Made by a program: the position numbers and the translations under genes
Shown: positions 1 to 9,523 of the stretch, one piece after another
Layout of the letters: the number at the start of each line of letters is the position of its first letter
How positions within the stretch are numbered: the first letter of the stretch is position 1
Assembly: GCA_019118885.1 (NCBI GenBank)
Contig: DWYB01000071.1
Location: forward strand, 1 to 44,603
From: Candidatus Mediterraneibacter surreyensis
GTDB taxonomy: Bacteria; Bacillota; Clostridia; Lachnospirales; Lachnospiraceae
Reading direction: 5' to 3'
DNA length: 44,603 bases
The notes under the pieces: generated by a model
Told to the model about the DNA's origin: nothing
Database searches by the model: none
Seen by the model: the letters and a program-made list of their open reading frames with translations, nothing else

Positions 1-642
1 ACATCAAGCGGATGGATCCTTGTCCTGGGGCACGAGGCCGGAGAAGTATCCGATGACGAAATGTTTGAGAAGCTGAAAGAGGAATACGAAGAAAACTATG
101 ACATGACCTGGGTGGGGCTGTACGGGCAGAATAATACCTATGCTGTTGTAGTCCGTTCCGATACAGCGGAAAAGTACGGACTGGAAACATGCTCAGATCT
201 GGCGGAGGTATCCGGCCAGCTTGTGTTCGGCGGTAATCCGGACTACATTGAGCGTGCGGACGGGCTTCCGGGCGTATCTGAGATGTACGGATTCGAGTTC
301 AAAGATATCATGGATATTGATATCGGACTGAAATACGAGGCGCTCAGGAACGGAGATATTGATGTGACCAATGGTTACACAACGGACGCACAGATCAGTC
401 AGGATGATGTGGTGGCACTGGCTGACGATAAAAATTATCAGGTTAATTATTTCTGTTCGACCGTAGTGCGCGAGGACGCTCTGGAGAAATTCCCCAAACT
501 CGAAGAGACGCTGGAGCTTATGGATGGTATCCTGACCGATCAGAAGATGGCAGAGTTGAATTATCAGGTAGAAGAGGAAGGCAGGGACGAGGCTGACGTT
601 GCAAGGGACTACCTTGTCGCAGAGGGGATTCTTGAAGAGTGA
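1..642 (+). CDS. Glycine betaine/choline-type ABC transporter substrate-binding domain (5' partial)
   Basis: The reading frame is open from base 1, so the window holds only the C-terminal 213 residues. The sequence matches the OpuAC/OpuCC family of quaternary-amine binding proteins: a GLKYEALRNGDIDV segment, a lobe-crossing stretch ending in VVRED, and a closing ELNYQV...VARDYLVAEGIL region. In this family the domain captures glycine betaine, carnitine or choline outside the cell. In many Lachnospiraceae it is fused to the C-terminus of the permease; the missing upstream part prevents a check. The ligand-wall segment reads NYFCST where betaine binders I know have a YYAAP-like stretch, so the exact ligand is uncertain. 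The ATPase gene follows after 61 bases, consistent with one operon. Confidence 0.85.
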   Translation, partial: TSSGWILVLGHEAGEVSDDEMFEKLKEEYEENYDMTWVGLYGQNNTYAVVVRSDTAEKYGLETCSDLAEVSGQLVFGGNPDYIERADGLPGVSEMYGFEFKDIMDIDIGLKYEALRNGDIDVTNGYTTDAQISQDDVVALADDKNYQVNYFCSTVVREDALEKFPKLEETLELMDGILTDQKMAELNYQVEEEGRDEADVARDYLVAEGILEE

Positions 643-703
643 TAATAAAAATGTAAACAGCGGCAGGCTGACAGGACTTACGGAAGACAAGAGGGTGTAA
701 ACT

Positions 704-1462
704 ATGGAAATCATTCGTCTGGAGCATGTGACAAAAAGTTTTGACGGTCAGAAAGTGCTTGACGATCTGAGCCTATCCGTAAACGAGGGAGAATTTCTTA
801 CGGTGATTGGAAGATCCGGATGCGGCAAGACAACCATGCTGCGTCTGATCAACGGACTTCAGAAGCCGGACAGCGGAAAGGTGTATGTGGAAGGTGAAGA
901 CGTTGACAATACGGATCTGATCGCTCTTCGGCGGAGGATCGGATATGTGATCCAGAATAAGGGACTGTTTCCGCATATGACAGTAGAGAAAAATATTTCT
1001 TATGTGCCGGTCATCAGCGGTAAGAAGAATAAGGAAGAGAATCACAGGCAGGCTCTCCGTCTGCTGAAGCTGGCAGGGCTGGAAGAGTCGATGGCAGGGC
1101 GTTATCCGTCCGAACTCTCCGGAGGACAGCAGCAGAGAGTGGGCATCGCCCGTGCCCTTGCTTCTGATGCGAAGATCCTTCTCATGGACGAGCCGTTCGG
1201 AGCTCTGGATGAAATCACAAAAAGAGCTATGCAGGATGAGGTGCTGTCACTGCAGGCGCAGCTTCATATGACGATCGTGTTTATCACTCATGATATCCGC
1301 GAGGCTATGAAACTGGGGGACCGGGTGCTCGTTATGGAGCAGGGAAAGATCGCGCAGCTGGACACGCCGGAGATGATACTCAGATGTCCTGCAGACGACT
1401 TTGTACGTGATCTGACATCGGGGGACCGGGCAGACAGAAAGACCGGGAAAAGAGAAGAGTAA
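704..1462 (+). CDS. Betaine/choline-type ABC transporter ATP-binding protein (OpuCA/ProV-like)
   Basis: This 252-residue ATPase powers the importer whose binding domain lies just upstream. Walker A GRSGCGKTT is at residues 36-44, the Q-loop is near residue 84, the signature LSGGQQQ is at 138-144, Walker B ILLMDEP at 158-164 and the switch histidine H196 in FITHDIREAM. These match the quaternary-amine uptake subfamily. It is shorter than OpuA/ProV proteins of about 400 residues because it lacks the C-terminal CBS pair that senses ionic strength, so osmotic gating by that route is not expected. The gene ends just before a bidirectional terminator. Exact substrate is inferred only from the neighbour. 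Confidence 0.9.
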   Translation: MEIIRLEHVTKSFDGQKVLDDLSLSVNEGEFLTVIGRSGCGKTTMLRLINGLQKPDSGKVYVEGEDVDNTDLIALRRRIGYVIQNKGLFPHMTVEKNISYVPVISGKKNKEENHRQALRLLKLAGLEESMAGRYPSELSGGQQQRVGIARALASDAKILLMDEPFGALDEITKRAMQDEVLSLQAQLHMTIVFITHDIREAMKLGDRVLVMEQGKIAQLDTPEMILRCPADDFVRDLTSGDRADRKTGKREE

Positions 1463-1463
1463 G

Positions 1464-1505
1464 AAAAAGAAGAAGGCAGTTGATCTCAACCTGCCTTCTT
1501 TTCTT
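1464..1505. terminator. Bidirectional terminator between the ABC ATPase and V-ATPase subunit D
   Basis: The arms AGAAGGCAG (1471-1479) and CTGCCTTCT (1491-1499) pair, with further TTGA/TCAA pairing inside. An A-rich stretch lies on the left and a T-rich one on the right, so the hairpin can stop transcription from both sides. The stop codon of the minus-strand subunit D gene (1486-1488) lies inside it. Confidence 0.8.
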
Positions 1506-2112
1506 TCATACGTTTGATAACTTTCAGCCTTGTAAATTCCTCGCGTTCCTTTTCTTCCAGTGCATTGGTGATCGTATACACGAGCGAAGAGTACATCGGA
1601 ATCGTGATATTCTGGAGTGCATTGGCACGCTTCTGGGTCTTCTTAATGTTGCCCGCCAGTCTGTAAGCGGCGTTCTCCACCATGGAGAGCTTGATGGTCA
1701 GGTCTTTCACTTTGCGGAACGCTTCCCTCGCCTTGTCGATGGATTCATGTGTCGTGCTGAATGCATAAGTCGGTTTTCCGGCGTCCGGTACATATTTGAC
1801 ATGGGGGATTTCCGTGCCCATGATGCTCCGTGTCTGAATAGTGATAGAATTCTCGATCGGCACAGTGTATGCAAGCAGTTCAACGTTGCTGATACCGTTT
1901 TCGATATTGGCCCGCTGAAGGCACTGATACGCATAGGTGAACGTTGTGTCGATTTCCTCCTGGATCGTGCGCGCCTCATCGATCAGATCCATCAGTTCGC
2001 GGATCAGAATATTTCTTTTTTTGTCCATCAGGTCATAGCCCTGTTTTGCAAGTGCCAGCGAATTCTTCGCCAGCATTAAATTTCCCTTTGTCGGAAATGT
2101 ACGTGGATCCAT
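1486..2112 (-). CDS. atpD: V/A-type ATP synthase subunit D (central stalk)
   Basis: Subunit D is the coiled-coil rotor shaft inserted into the A3B3 head, linking ATP turnover to rotation of the membrane ring. The 208-residue length and the sequence fit: N-terminal MDPRTFPTKGNLMLAKNSLALA and a C-terminal helix with NALQNITIPMYSSLVYTITNALEEKEREEF, both typical of the family. Long charged helices at both ends would form the antiparallel coiled coil. It is the last gene of the operon, separated from subunit B by one unrelated membrane-protein gene. Ribosome site: GGAGGGA upstream of the start on the minus strand. Function is certain from family and context. Confidence 0.95.
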   Translation of the reverse strand: MDPRTFPTKGNLMLAKNSLALAKQGYDLMDKKRNILIRELMDLIDEARTIQEEIDTTFTYAYQCLQRANIENGISNVELLAYTVPIENSITIQTRSIMGTEIPHVKYVPDAGKPTYAFSTTHESIDKAREAFRKVKDLTIKLSMVENAAYRLAGNIKKTQKRANALQNITIPMYSSLVYTITNALEEKEREEFTRLKVIKRMKEKKAG

Positions 2113-2200
2113 GAAATCCCTCCTATTATCAATGTTTCAATTATTTTCTGTCGGAAAAAAGTGCAGCTTCCTTTATTCATCTCATGAGCTCATCATCCTG

Positions 2201-2860
2201 TTATGACACCGCGATATCTAAAATAAAAGCGGCAAGCCCGAGGATACATGCGACGGCAAAAATCGCCAGCAGTATGATTACAGTGAGTGTGAGTTTCCGC
2301 CAGCGTTTCTCCTTTAAGGTCAGTACCATGACGGAGATAACGTCTGCAACAAAGAAAAACTGCAGGATACACGCCGTGATGGTCAGGACTTTCCCGTGTA
2401 TGCCGTCCTTGTGGGCACGGATGGCATATGCGATCGGGAAAACAGCGCCTCCGGCCACAATGCACCATCCGATGAAGCTGAACGTGACCGCTGCGAGAGG
2501 CCCCATGAAGATCATAAAGGGAACAGGTATAAATGAAAATGCAAGGCAGAAGAACACCAAAGCGCCGCCAATAAGGAAGAGCGGGATCAGGCTGTACTTG
2601 ATGAGGATCACGCAGTTGAGCAGCCGGTTCCTGTCCAGACTCTTCCAGAATACTGCGATCAGGATAAGGCTGATGATACCGTAAATCAACGGCAGAAAAA
2701 ATATGCATAGATCCAGTATCGTGTTAAGCCACGGCAAATTCTTGATAATATCAAAATTAGAAGGAGACGGCATAAACAGATGGCCGTAAGAAATTACGAC
2801 ATATCCGGTCGCCAGAACATAAATCCAGTGTGCTTTTTCACGTCTGCCTGTATTTTCCAT
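2201..2860 (-). CDS. Unknown six-helix membrane protein inside the V-ATPase operon
   Basis: I do not recognise this 219-residue protein. Hydrophobic segments lie at about residues 12-30, 47-72, 83-112, 118-147, 157-181 and 190-215, suggesting six membrane helices. A short basic stretch (KEKRWRK, 183-189) sits before the last helix. There is no signal sequence or catalytic motif I can name. It lies between subunit B (53-base gap) and subunit D (88-base gap) on the same strand with a strong AGGAGGA ribosome site, so it is probably co-transcribed with the ATPase. No known V/A-ATPase subunit has this shape. It could be an assembly or coupling factor, or an unrelated insertion that tolerates the operon's expression. 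Confidence 0.75.
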   Translation of the reverse strand: MENTGRREKAHWIYVLATGYVVISYGHLFMPSPSNFDIIKNLPWLNTILDLCIFFLPLIYGIISLILIAVFWKSLDRNRLLNCVILIKYSLIPLFLIGGALVFFCLAFSFIPVPFMIFMGPLAAVTFSFIGWCIVAGGAVFPIAYAIRAHKDGIHGKVLTITACILQFFFVADVISVMVLTLKEKRWRKLTLTVIILLAIFAVACILGLAAFILDIAVS

Positions 2861-2913
2861 AAATCCTCCTCTTGTAACTTCTGCGTATGGTGCTGCACTG
2901 TCCGGCAGAATTT

Positions 2914-4299
2914 TTATTCCTCTTCCATCGGTTTATAGTATTTATCCAGTATCTTTGTGTCGACTCTGTCGAGCTCTTCCTTCGGCAGTCTGCCGAGAAG
3001 TTCCCAGCCGAGATCAAGGGTCTCTTCCATGCTGCGGTTTTCCTCGATTCCCTGGCCGATATATCTCTCTTCGAATTCTTTTCCGAATTCCAGATACTTT
3101 TTATCGATCGGAGAGAGTTCATCTTCGCCGATTACAGACGCCAGATTTCTCGCATCGCCCACTTTCGCATAGGCGGAAAAGAGCTGGTTTGCCAGATCCT
3201 GATGGTCTTCTCTTGTATACCCCTCGCCAATGCCGTCTTTCATCAGACGGGAAAGCGACGGCAGGATATTGATCGGAGGGTAGACGGACTGTCCGTGAAG
3301 CGGGCGGTCAAGTACAATCTGGCCCTCGGTGATATATCCGGTCAGATCGGGGATCGGATGGGTGATATCGTCGTTGGGCATGGTGAGGATCGGAAGCTGT
3401 GTCACCGAACCGTTTACTCCCTGTACGATACCCGCGCGCTCATAGATGGTGGCGAGCTCACTGTACAGATATCCGGGATAACCTTTACGGCTGGGGATCT
3501 CTCCTTTGGAGGAGGATACCTCACGCATTGCCTCTGCAAAGGAAGTCATATCCGTCAGGATGACGAGAATGTGCATATTCTGTTCGAATGCAAGATATTC
3601 CGCCACAGTGAGCGCTACTTTTGGTGTGATCAGACGCTCTACTACAGGATCGTTTGCAAGATTCAGAAACATTGCCACATGATCTGCAACTCCGCTCTCT
3701 TCAAATGTATTGCGGAAGAAGTCTGCGACGTCATGCTTTACCCCCATAGCTGCGAACACGATGGCGAATTTCTCATCAGAATCCTCGCCAAGCGATGCCT
3801 GCTTTACGATCTGCGCGGCAAGCTGGTCATGAGGGAGGCCGTTTCCTGAAAAGATCGGGAGCTTCTGTCCGCGGATCAGGGTGGTAAGGCCGTCGATGGC
3901 GGAGATGCCTGTGTGGATATAGTTCCTCGGATACTCTCTGCGGACAGGGTTCAGCGGGAGTCCGTTTACATCTCTTTTAAGAGTGGAGACGATCGGCCCC
4001 AGATCATCAACGGGCTGTCCGATCCCATTGAAAGTACGCCCCAGCATATCCGGGGAGAGCGCGATCTCCATCGGATGTCCGGTGAGCTTTGTGTGTGTAT
4101 TTTTCAGCGACATATTTTCGGAGCCCTCAAATACCTGGATAACGGCTTTGTCTTCATAGATTTCTACGATACGTCCGATTTTGTGCTCACTGCCGTCTAC
4201 GACGAATTCCACGATCTCATCAAAGAATGCATCCTGCACGCCTTCCAGAGCGATCAGAGGTCCGTTGATGCTGCTTAGGCCTAAATATTCAATTGACAT
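2914..4299 (-). CDS. atpB: V/A-type ATP synthase subunit B (non-catalytic head subunit)
   Basis: Subunit B alternates with catalytic subunit A in the A3B3 head and supplies the arginine that completes the catalytic site. The 461-residue protein has the normal length. In place of a Walker A P-loop it carries FSGNGLPHD at residues 150-158, the diagnostic non-catalytic version. The likely arginine finger is R351 in [11 protein letters not shown]. Its start lies 15 bases after subunit A and its product must be made in stoichiometric amounts with it. Nothing looks truncated. Confidence 0.97.
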   Translation of the reverse strand: MSIEYLGLSSINGPLIALEGVQDAFFDEIVEFVVDGSEHKIGRIVEIYEDKAVIQVFEGSENMSLKNTHTKLTGHPMEIALSPDMLGRTFNGIGQPVDDLGPIVSTLKRDVNGLPLNPVRREYPRNYIHTGISAIDGLTTLIRGQKLPIFSGNGLPHDQLAAQIVKQASLGEDSDEKFAIVFAAMGVKHDVADFFRNTFEESGVADHVAMFLNLANDPVVERLITPKVALTVAEYLAFEQNMHILVILTDMTSFAEAMREVSSSKGEIPSRKGYPGYLYSELATIYERAGIVQGVNGSVTQLPILTMPNDDITHPIPDLTGYITEGQIVLDRPLHGQSVYPPINILPSLSRLMKDGIGEGYTREDHQDLANQLFSAYAKVGDARNLASVIGEDELSPIDKKYLEFGKEFEERYIGQGIEENRSMEETLDLGWELLGRLPKEELDRVDTKILDKYYKPMEEE

Positions 4300-4314
4300 A
4301 ATAATCGGTCCTCC

Positions 4315-6090
4315 TTATGCGTTTTTCTCCAGTACCCGCTGATAGAATGTATCGATATCGCGGCGGTACTGTGCAAACATTTCCAGCCGGTCGTTGGGCA
4401 CATCGTATTTGATGGCGATGATACGGTCAAAAATGTTCTCGGATTTCAATACAGACATCGGATGTCCCATTGTAACAAGAGCGCGTGCCTGTTTGTAGAG
4501 ATACAGGATGGTGTCCATCATAAGGAACTGCTTCTCAAGCGATACGCACGTATCGTCTTTGTGGAACGCGTTCTGCTGCAGAAAACCGAGACGGATCACG
4601 CGGGCAATCTCAAGCACCAGTTTCTGGTCGTCCGGAAGCACGTCGCTTCCGATCAGTTTGACGATCTCCAGCAGGCTGCTCTCCTGATTCAGCAGCGCCA
4701 TCAGACGGTTGCGGTAATCTACAAATTTCGGCGATACATTGTCCTGATACCAGTGGCTTAAGTCGGTCAGATACTCGCTGTAACTGGTGAGCCAGTGGAT
4801 CGCCGGGAAATGTCTGGAATATGCAAGGCTCTTATCAAGCCCCCAGAAACATCGGACGAAACGCTTGGTATTCTGGGTTACAGGTTCGGAAAAATCTCCG
4901 CCCTGCGGGGATACGGCCCCGATGATAGTAACGGAACCGTCGGTGCCGTTCAGGTTGTGCATCATACCTGCCCGCTCGTAAAACGCGGACAGTCTTGATG
5001 CCAGATATGCCGGGAAACCTTCTTCGGCAGGCATTTCCTCCAGTCGTCCGGAGAGCTCACGCAGCGCTTCCGCCCATCTAGAAGTGGAGTCTGCCATGAT
5101 CGCTACGTCATATCCCATGTCGCGGTAATATTCCGCCAGAGTAAGTCCTGTATAGATACTTGCCTCACGGGCAGCCACAGGCATGTTTGATGTGTTTGCG
5201 ATCAGTGTGGTCCGATCCATCAGAGGGTTGCCTGTTTTTGGGTCGGTCAGTTCACCGAATTCTTCCAATACCTGTGTCATCTCATTGCCACGTTCGCCGC
5301 ACCCGATATAGATAATGATATCCGCGTCCGCCCATTTCGCGATCTGGTGCTGCATCATCGTCTTGCCTGTCCCGAATCCGCCGGGGATCGCTGCTGTTCC
5401 GCCCTTGGCGATGGGGAACATAGTATCAACGATACGCTGTCCTGTTATAAGCGGTACGGAAGCCGGAAAACGGTGATGGGTCGGTCTTGGCACACGGATC
5501 GGCCAGTGCTGTGTCATAGTCAGTTCTTTCGCGCTTCCGTCCGGCAGTTCCAGAGTGATCAGCGTCTCATCAATGGTATATTCGCCGTCAGAGACAACGG
5601 ATGTTACGGTTCCTTCCACATCCGGAGGAACCATACATTTGTGTACAATAGCGCGTGTCTCCGGTACTTCGGCGATAATGTCGCCTCCGTGGAGATACTG
5701 CCCCTTTTCTACAGTGATATGTGTCTGCCACTTTTTCTCTTTATCAAGAAAATCTACACTGACACCGCGGGTGATAAATGCGCCGGCGGACTCTGCGATA
5801 AGTTCCAGCGGACGCTCGATGCCGTCAAAGATATTATTGAGGATGCCCGGAGCGAGAGTTACAGAGACAGCGTTGCCGCTGGCTACAACTTCCTCACCCG
5901 GGTGAAGTCCCGACGTCTCTTCGTAAACCTGGACTGTTGTCAGATCCTTATCCAGTGCGATGACTTCGCCTACGAGCTGTTGTTTTCCCACATAGACCAT
6001 TTCGGACATGCGGAAACCGGTATTTCCCTTCAGATAGATGACGGGGCCGTTAATGCCGTAGATCTTTCCAGTTTTAACCAATTCCGTCAC
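4315..6090 (-). CDS. atpA: V/A-type ATP synthase subunit A (catalytic)
   Basis: This is the ATP-hydrolysing or synthesising subunit. It has 591 residues, with the extra 'bulge' domain of V/A-type A subunits between the N-terminal barrel and the nucleotide domain. Walker A GGFGTGKT is at residues 237-244, followed by [11 protein letters not shown] carrying the catalytic glutamate, and the [13 protein letters not shown] segment. The gene starts inside the end of subunit E (17-base overlap), indicating translational coupling. The complex sits on the cytoplasmic face of the membrane, driving or driven by ion flow through subunits I and K. Confidence 0.97.
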   Translation of the reverse strand: MTELVKTGKIYGINGPVIYLKGNTGFRMSEMVYVGKQQLVGEVIALDKDLTTVQVYEETSGLHPGEEVVASGNAVSVTLAPGILNNIFDGIERPLELIAESAGAFITRGVSVDFLDKEKKWQTHITVEKGQYLHGGDIIAEVPETRAIVHKCMVPPDVEGTVTSVVSDGEYTIDETLITLELPDGSAKELTMTQHWPIRVPRPTHHRFPASVPLITGQRIVDTMFPIAKGGTAAIPGGFGTGKTMMQHQIAKWADADIIIYIGCGERGNEMTQVLEEFGELTDPKTGNPLMDRTTLIANTSNMPVAAREASIYTGLTLAEYYRDMGYDVAIMADSTSRWAEALRELSGRLEEMPAEEGFPAYLASRLSAFYERAGMMHNLNGTDGSVTIIGAVSPQGGDFSEPVTQNTKRFVRCFWGLDKSLAYSRHFPAIHWLTSYSEYLTDLSHWYQDNVSPKFVDYRNRLMALLNQESSLLEIVKLIGSDVLPDDQKLVLEIARVIRLGFLQQNAFHKDDTCVSLEKQFLMMDTILYLYKQARALVTMGHPMSVLKSENIFDRIIAIKYDVPNDRLEMFAQYRRDIDTFYQRVLEKNA

Positions 6091-6661
6091 CTCCTAAAAA
6101 CATAAATTTGTCGTATTCATTGCGCAGCTGTGTCTTAAATGAATTGTCTATGAGGATATTGCGGGAGCGGATAACTGCGCGCACGCCGCCGATAAAGTCC
6201 TCCGCGCTGACAGTCAGACGGACTCTTGTGGCATCCTCGAGGTCGGAACGCTTTTTCTCATCCGACGGATTGATGTAGATTACAACAGGATCTTCGCCGG
6301 CAAAGCGGACTGCCTGGCGGATGCACCTGATCAGAAAATCATTGTAATCTTCAGTTTTCATATAGTCTTGTACGAGGCTGTTTACCTCGTCAAATATTTT
6401 GTCTTTCAGCTCCTGCTGTACCTTCCCCTGGCACCGCTTGATCTCAAGCTGGGATTTCGCCGCCGCCTGATTTAAAGACAGTCTGGCGTTGGTCGTTTCA
6501 GCTTTTATCCGCGTCTCGGCCTGTCGCAGCGCCTCCGCCTTATGGTCTTCAAAGACCTTTTCAAGCGCTTCCCGGTGGGAATCGATGATGGCATTGCCCT
6601 CTGCGCGTGCCTGTTCCATGGATGTAGACTGCAGGTGCGCGATCTTTTCTTCCAGAGTCAA
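6074..6661 (-). CDS. atpE: V/A-type ATP synthase subunit E (peripheral stalk)
   Basis: This 195-residue protein has an N-terminal long charged helix (about 1-100, rich in E, K, R and A) and a C-terminal globular part ending in SFKTQLRNEYDKFMFLG. That is the layout of subunit E, which pairs with subunit G/H to make the peripheral stator stalk holding the A3B3 head. The start appears to be TTG at 6661, chosen because an AAAGGAGGGA ribosome site precedes it by about 7 bases and no ATG is available there. It overlaps subunit A. Confidence 0.9.
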   Translation of the reverse strand: MTLEEKIAHLQSTSMEQARAEGNAIIDSHREALEKVFEDHKAEALRQAETRIKAETTNARLSLNQAAAKSQLEIKRCQGKVQQELKDKIFDEVNSLVQDYMKTEDYNDFLIRCIRQAVRFAGEDPVVIYINPSDEKKRSDLEDATRVRLTVSAEDFIGGVRAVIRSRNILIDNSFKTQLRNEYDKFMFLGGDGIG

Positions 6662-6699
6662 GAGGAATCCCTCCTTTAATAGTGATTATTATGCAATCT

Positions 6700-7008
6700 T
6701 TAAAGCTTCAGCCCGATTGCTTCGGTAATATATGAAGTGATAAAGTCTTTTTTACGGCCTGTACCGTGCCGGTCGGGAATTTCGACAAGGAGCGGCATCT
6801 TTCGTTCCAGGCGGAAAGTGTCGATAATATCAGGAAATTCTCTCCCGAACTTTTCCGTGAGGAGGACGATTCCGACATTTTTGTCTTTGAGCACATCTTC
6901 CAGAGCCGTCCTGAGTTCGTCGCGCTCGTGGACAACGACTCCGTCCACCCCTGCGAGACGCATTCCCGTGTAGGTGTCGACATTATCGCTTATAAGAAAC
7001 ATTTTCAT
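6700..7008 (-). CDS. atpF: V/A-type ATP synthase subunit F
   Basis: Subunit F is a small Rossmann-like rotor protein that binds the D shaft. I start it at MKMFLISDN (7008) because GGAGG lies 6 bases upstream; an in-frame extension to 7032 has no ribosome site. The resulting 102 residues match the family length. The family signature is visible: an N-terminal hydrophobic strand, a GVVLLTEKFGR-like segment (here GIVLLTEKFGREF) and a buried PLLVEIP strand. It sits between the ring gene K and the stator gene E, after a strong intercistronic hairpin. Confidence 0.9.
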   Translation of the reverse strand: MKMFLISDNVDTYTGMRLAGVDGVVVHERDELRTALEDVLKDKNVGIVLLTEKFGREFPDIIDTFRLERKMPLLVEIPDRHGTGRKKDFITSYITEAIGLKL

Positions 7009-7027
7009 GATTTGCCTCCAGTTCGTA

Positions 7028-7075
7028 CACAAAGCTGCGGCGCAGCCGCGGTAAGCACGGCAGTGCGGCTTTGTG
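7028..7075 (-). promoter_or_regulatory. Intercistronic hairpin between subunits K and F
   Basis: CACAAAGC (7028-7035) pairs with GCTTTGTG (7068-7075), and the GC-rich interior adds further pairs. No long T run follows on the minus strand, so it is more likely a processing, stability or partial-attenuation element than a full terminator. It lies directly downstream of the multi-copy ring gene and upstream of a one-copy subunit gene, where a drop in expression would make sense. Confidence 0.55.
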
Positions 7076-7096
7076 AATGGCGCGGGTGAACGATGT

Positions 7097-7531
7097 TTAT
7101 AAATTTCCCAGGATCATAAAGGAGATGATCAGTCCGTACAGGCAGACACCTTCGGCCAGACCTACGAAGATCAGCGATTTACCAAGGATGCTGGAATCTT
7201 CACTGAGTGCGCCGAGAGCCGCGCTCGCTGCACTTGCAACTGCGATACCGCCGCCGATACAGGAAAGTCCGGTGACAAGCGCTGCAGCCAGATATCCCAG
7301 TCCGGTTGCAAAACCGCTGTCAGCAGCAACAGATTCAGCAGCCTGTACGTCCGGTCCGCCCAGTAGCATTATTGTAGCTACTGCAAATGCGCCGAAGAAG
7401 AAAAATGCATTAGTTCCGATGGCGCGTTTATAGCGTTTCTTTGATTTTTCGCCGAGCAGATAGTAACCGAACGGTACGATAATGCTTACGATCAGAGCGA
7501 TGATAAAGATGATTTTTGTTGCTAAAGTCAT
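7097..7531 (-). CDS. atpK: V/A-type ATP synthase subunit K (membrane ring proteolipid)
   Basis: This 144-residue proteolipid forms the rotating ion-carrying ring. Four hydrophobic segments lie at about 5-26, 41-58, 76-107 and 115-142. The carboxylate that binds the ion is E127 in GLAEGVCLYG in the last helix. The third and fourth helices form a recognisable Gly/Ala-rich hairpin (GLSCIGGGIAVASAAS). The first two do not look like a second copy of it, unlike the duplicated Enterococcus NtpK. In a hand alignment the glutamine used as a Na+ ligand in NtpK is replaced by glycine or valine, so Na+ specificity cannot be assumed. Confidence 0.92.
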   Translation of the reverse strand: MTLATKIIFIIALIVSIIVPFGYYLLGEKSKKRYKRAIGTNAFFFFGAFAVATIMLLGGPDVQAAESVAADSGFATGLGYLAAALVTGLSCIGGGIAVASAASAALGALSEDSSILGKSLIFVGLAEGVCLYGLIISFMILGNL

Positions 7532-7582
7532 GGTTGAATCCTCCTGATTTCTCTAAATTTTACCTCTGTAAGGCAAGAGAGT

Positions 7583-9523
7583 TTATTTTTTACTTTTGCT
7601 CTTTTTTGTATATGGCTCAAATGCGTGTCCGCTGCCTTTATAGAAACGGCTGAACATTTCATAATATTCCAGACGCAGTACCTGGATACCTACGATCAAA
7701 CCTTCAAATCCGCAGACAAACAGGTTGCCGAAGATCACGCCGATCCAGTTGGGATGTCCGCTTTCCGCACCGGCAAGCTGCAGGACCACTTCCATGATCG
7801 CCGCATGGCTGACTGCAAATGCACCGATACGGATAAAGGAGATCGTATTGGAGAAATAGCTCAGGAGCGTTTCAAACATTTCGAAAAATCCCTGTACAAT
7901 GAACATTGCCTTGCCTGTCTCCATCTTGTCGGCCCGTTTCTGGATCGCTCTCGTGATCGGCTCGCGGAAGAGCATTACGATCAGCGGTACGCCGAACATG
8001 ATCCCGAGGACGATACCGCCCGGAAGCGGCCTGCCGGTCATAAAGAGTACGATCGTCACGACGACCGCAACGTAGAATATGAGTCCGGCGACTCCGTTCG
8101 GCTCAAACCACGTGGCTTCGATATCCTTGCTTCTGGCAGCGTTGATAATGTGGAGTATCATCGCTACTATGATGAGCAGCATGCCAAATGCCACCGCTAC
8201 GATGAACACCGTGTTCAGTTTGCCAAGGAAGGGCAGCGTGGTCATGTGATCAATAGGTCTTATCCACAGTGCGGGCAGCACATCTTCAAATCCGAAGATA
8301 CTGCCGAAGAGGAATCCGAATATGGTGGAAAATACGCCTGCAGAGGCAATAATCCCTGCCAGAGGCGCTTTCTTAAAGTGGTAGATCAGTGCACCGCCTA
8401 TGAGGAGCAGAAGCCCCTGTCCTACATCTCCGAACATGACTCCGAAGATGAACGAATAGGTAATGCCTACAAACACTGTCGGATCCATCTCATTGTGCGC
8501 AGGAAGTCCGTACATCTGGACGAACATCTCGAAAGGACGGAACAGCTTCGGATTCTCCAGCTTGGTAGGCGGTTCCCCGAAGTAGGCGTCGTGATCGTTT
8601 TCGACAACTACAAATACCTTGTCGTCATCTTTTACTTCTTCAAGAAACTTATCCACGTCGTCCTCGGACATCCAGCCGCAGAGAATATAATAGTCCTCTT
8701 TGTTATCTTCCATCCGTGCGGCCAGTTTACGAACATCGAAATTATTCGACAACTCTTCCAGACGATCACGGGCCGCTATGAGCTGCGGAGCCCGGTCGGA
8801 GAGCATTTCGCCGGCCTGTTTATCCAGATCTTCTATTTCCAGATTGACGCGGGCGATTTCCCGTTCCAGAGATTGATACGCATAAGACGGCGTGCCTTCG
8901 AACTCATCTTTAAGTTCGATCCGCTCAAAGTGAAGCGAACGAAAGACGGCGTCTACTTTCTGAGCCTCCCCGGGAGAAACAAAATAAGCCCCGTACACGA
9001 AACTCTCATCTCTCTCTCCTTCGACAAAGATGGCATTTAAGTCATCCATGAGATATTTCTGTATCTTATGATAAAATTCCACTGCAATACGGCCGAAACG
9101 ATAAGTGATATACCGATAATTCAGCACCCGGTGCAGATCGCAGTCCATAGGACGGAAAGGCGCAATGATGAGCTGCTTCGCCCGAAGCTCCTCGATTTTT
9201 TTCTTGAGTTTTTCCTTTTTTTCCTGAAGACTCTGATAATCCTCATTTGCCTTGCGAACGAGCTCGAACATGTCGTCAAGGCCAAGGGAAGTGTCCGGAG
9301 TGACATCATCCGCGTTGGGAAGATATCCAACGAACTGATTCGCTTTATTCAGCACATCCCGGTAAGGGTTGAGCTCTACGAAAGGTCTTAAGTTGTCTAC
9401 GGTCTTCAGTTCTGACAGCGCCGACTCGAGCTGAATCTCATAGCGGGAGAGATACAGATCGGTAACACGGTCGATATCATTCCTCGGACCGGAAATGTTA
9501 ATAAATTTCATTTTTACAATCAT
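7583..9523 (-). CDS. atpI: V/A-type ATP synthase subunit I (a-type stator, ion channel)
   Basis: This 646-residue protein has the two-part layout of subunit I. The N-terminal ~330 residues are cytoplasmic with coiled-coil stretches (for example 95-115 and 215-265). The C-terminal half has about seven or eight membrane helices beginning near FVGITYSFIFGVMFGDVGQG. The conserved arginine of the half-channel is in TISFIRIGAFAVSHAAIME. It provides the ion path against the K ring and anchors the peripheral stalk. The start codon overlaps the stop of subunit C (ATGA-type, 4 bases), which indicates coupled translation. Confidence 0.95.
   Translation of the reverse strand: MIVKMKFINISGPRNDIDRVTDLYLSRYEIQLESALSELKTVDNLRPFVELNPYRDVLNKANQFVGYLPNADDVTPDTSLGLDDMFELVRKANEDYQSLQEKKEKLKKKIEELRAKQLIIAPFRPMDCDLHRVLNYRYITYRFGRIAVEFYHKIQKYLMDDLNAIFVEGERDESFVYGAYFVSPGEAQKVDAVFRSLHFERIELKDEFEGTPSYAYQSLEREIARVNLEIEDLDKQAGEMLSDRAPQLIAARDRLEELSNNFDVRKLAARMEDNKEDYYILCGWMSEDDVDKFLEEVKDDDKVFVVVENDHDAYFGEPPTKLENPKLFRPFEMFVQMYGLPAHNEMDPTVFVGITYSFIFGVMFGDVGQGLLLLIGGALIYHFKKAPLAGIIASAGVFSTIFGFLFGSIFGFEDVLPALWIRPIDHMTTLPFLGKLNTVFIVAVAFGMLLIIVAMILHIINAARSKDIEATWFEPNGVAGLIFYVAVVVTIVLFMTGRPLPGGIVLGIMFGVPLIVMLFREPITRAIQKRADKMETGKAMFIVQGFFEMFETLLSYFSNTISFIRIGAFAVSHAAIMEVVLQLAGAESGHPNWIGVIFGNLFVCGFEGLIVGIQVLRLEYYEMFSRFYKGSGHAFEPYTKKSKSKK

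Noticed and set aside
2887-3849. Plus-strand frame of 320 codons opposite V-ATPase subunit B
   Set aside because: Antisense shadow of a conserved gene; composition is unnatural and there is no translation signal.
7625-9040. Long plus-strand frame (471 codons) opposite V-ATPase subunit I
   Set aside because: It is a shadow of a well-conserved gene; the product is rich in His, Arg and Tyr with no domain, and no ribosome site or promoter fits.
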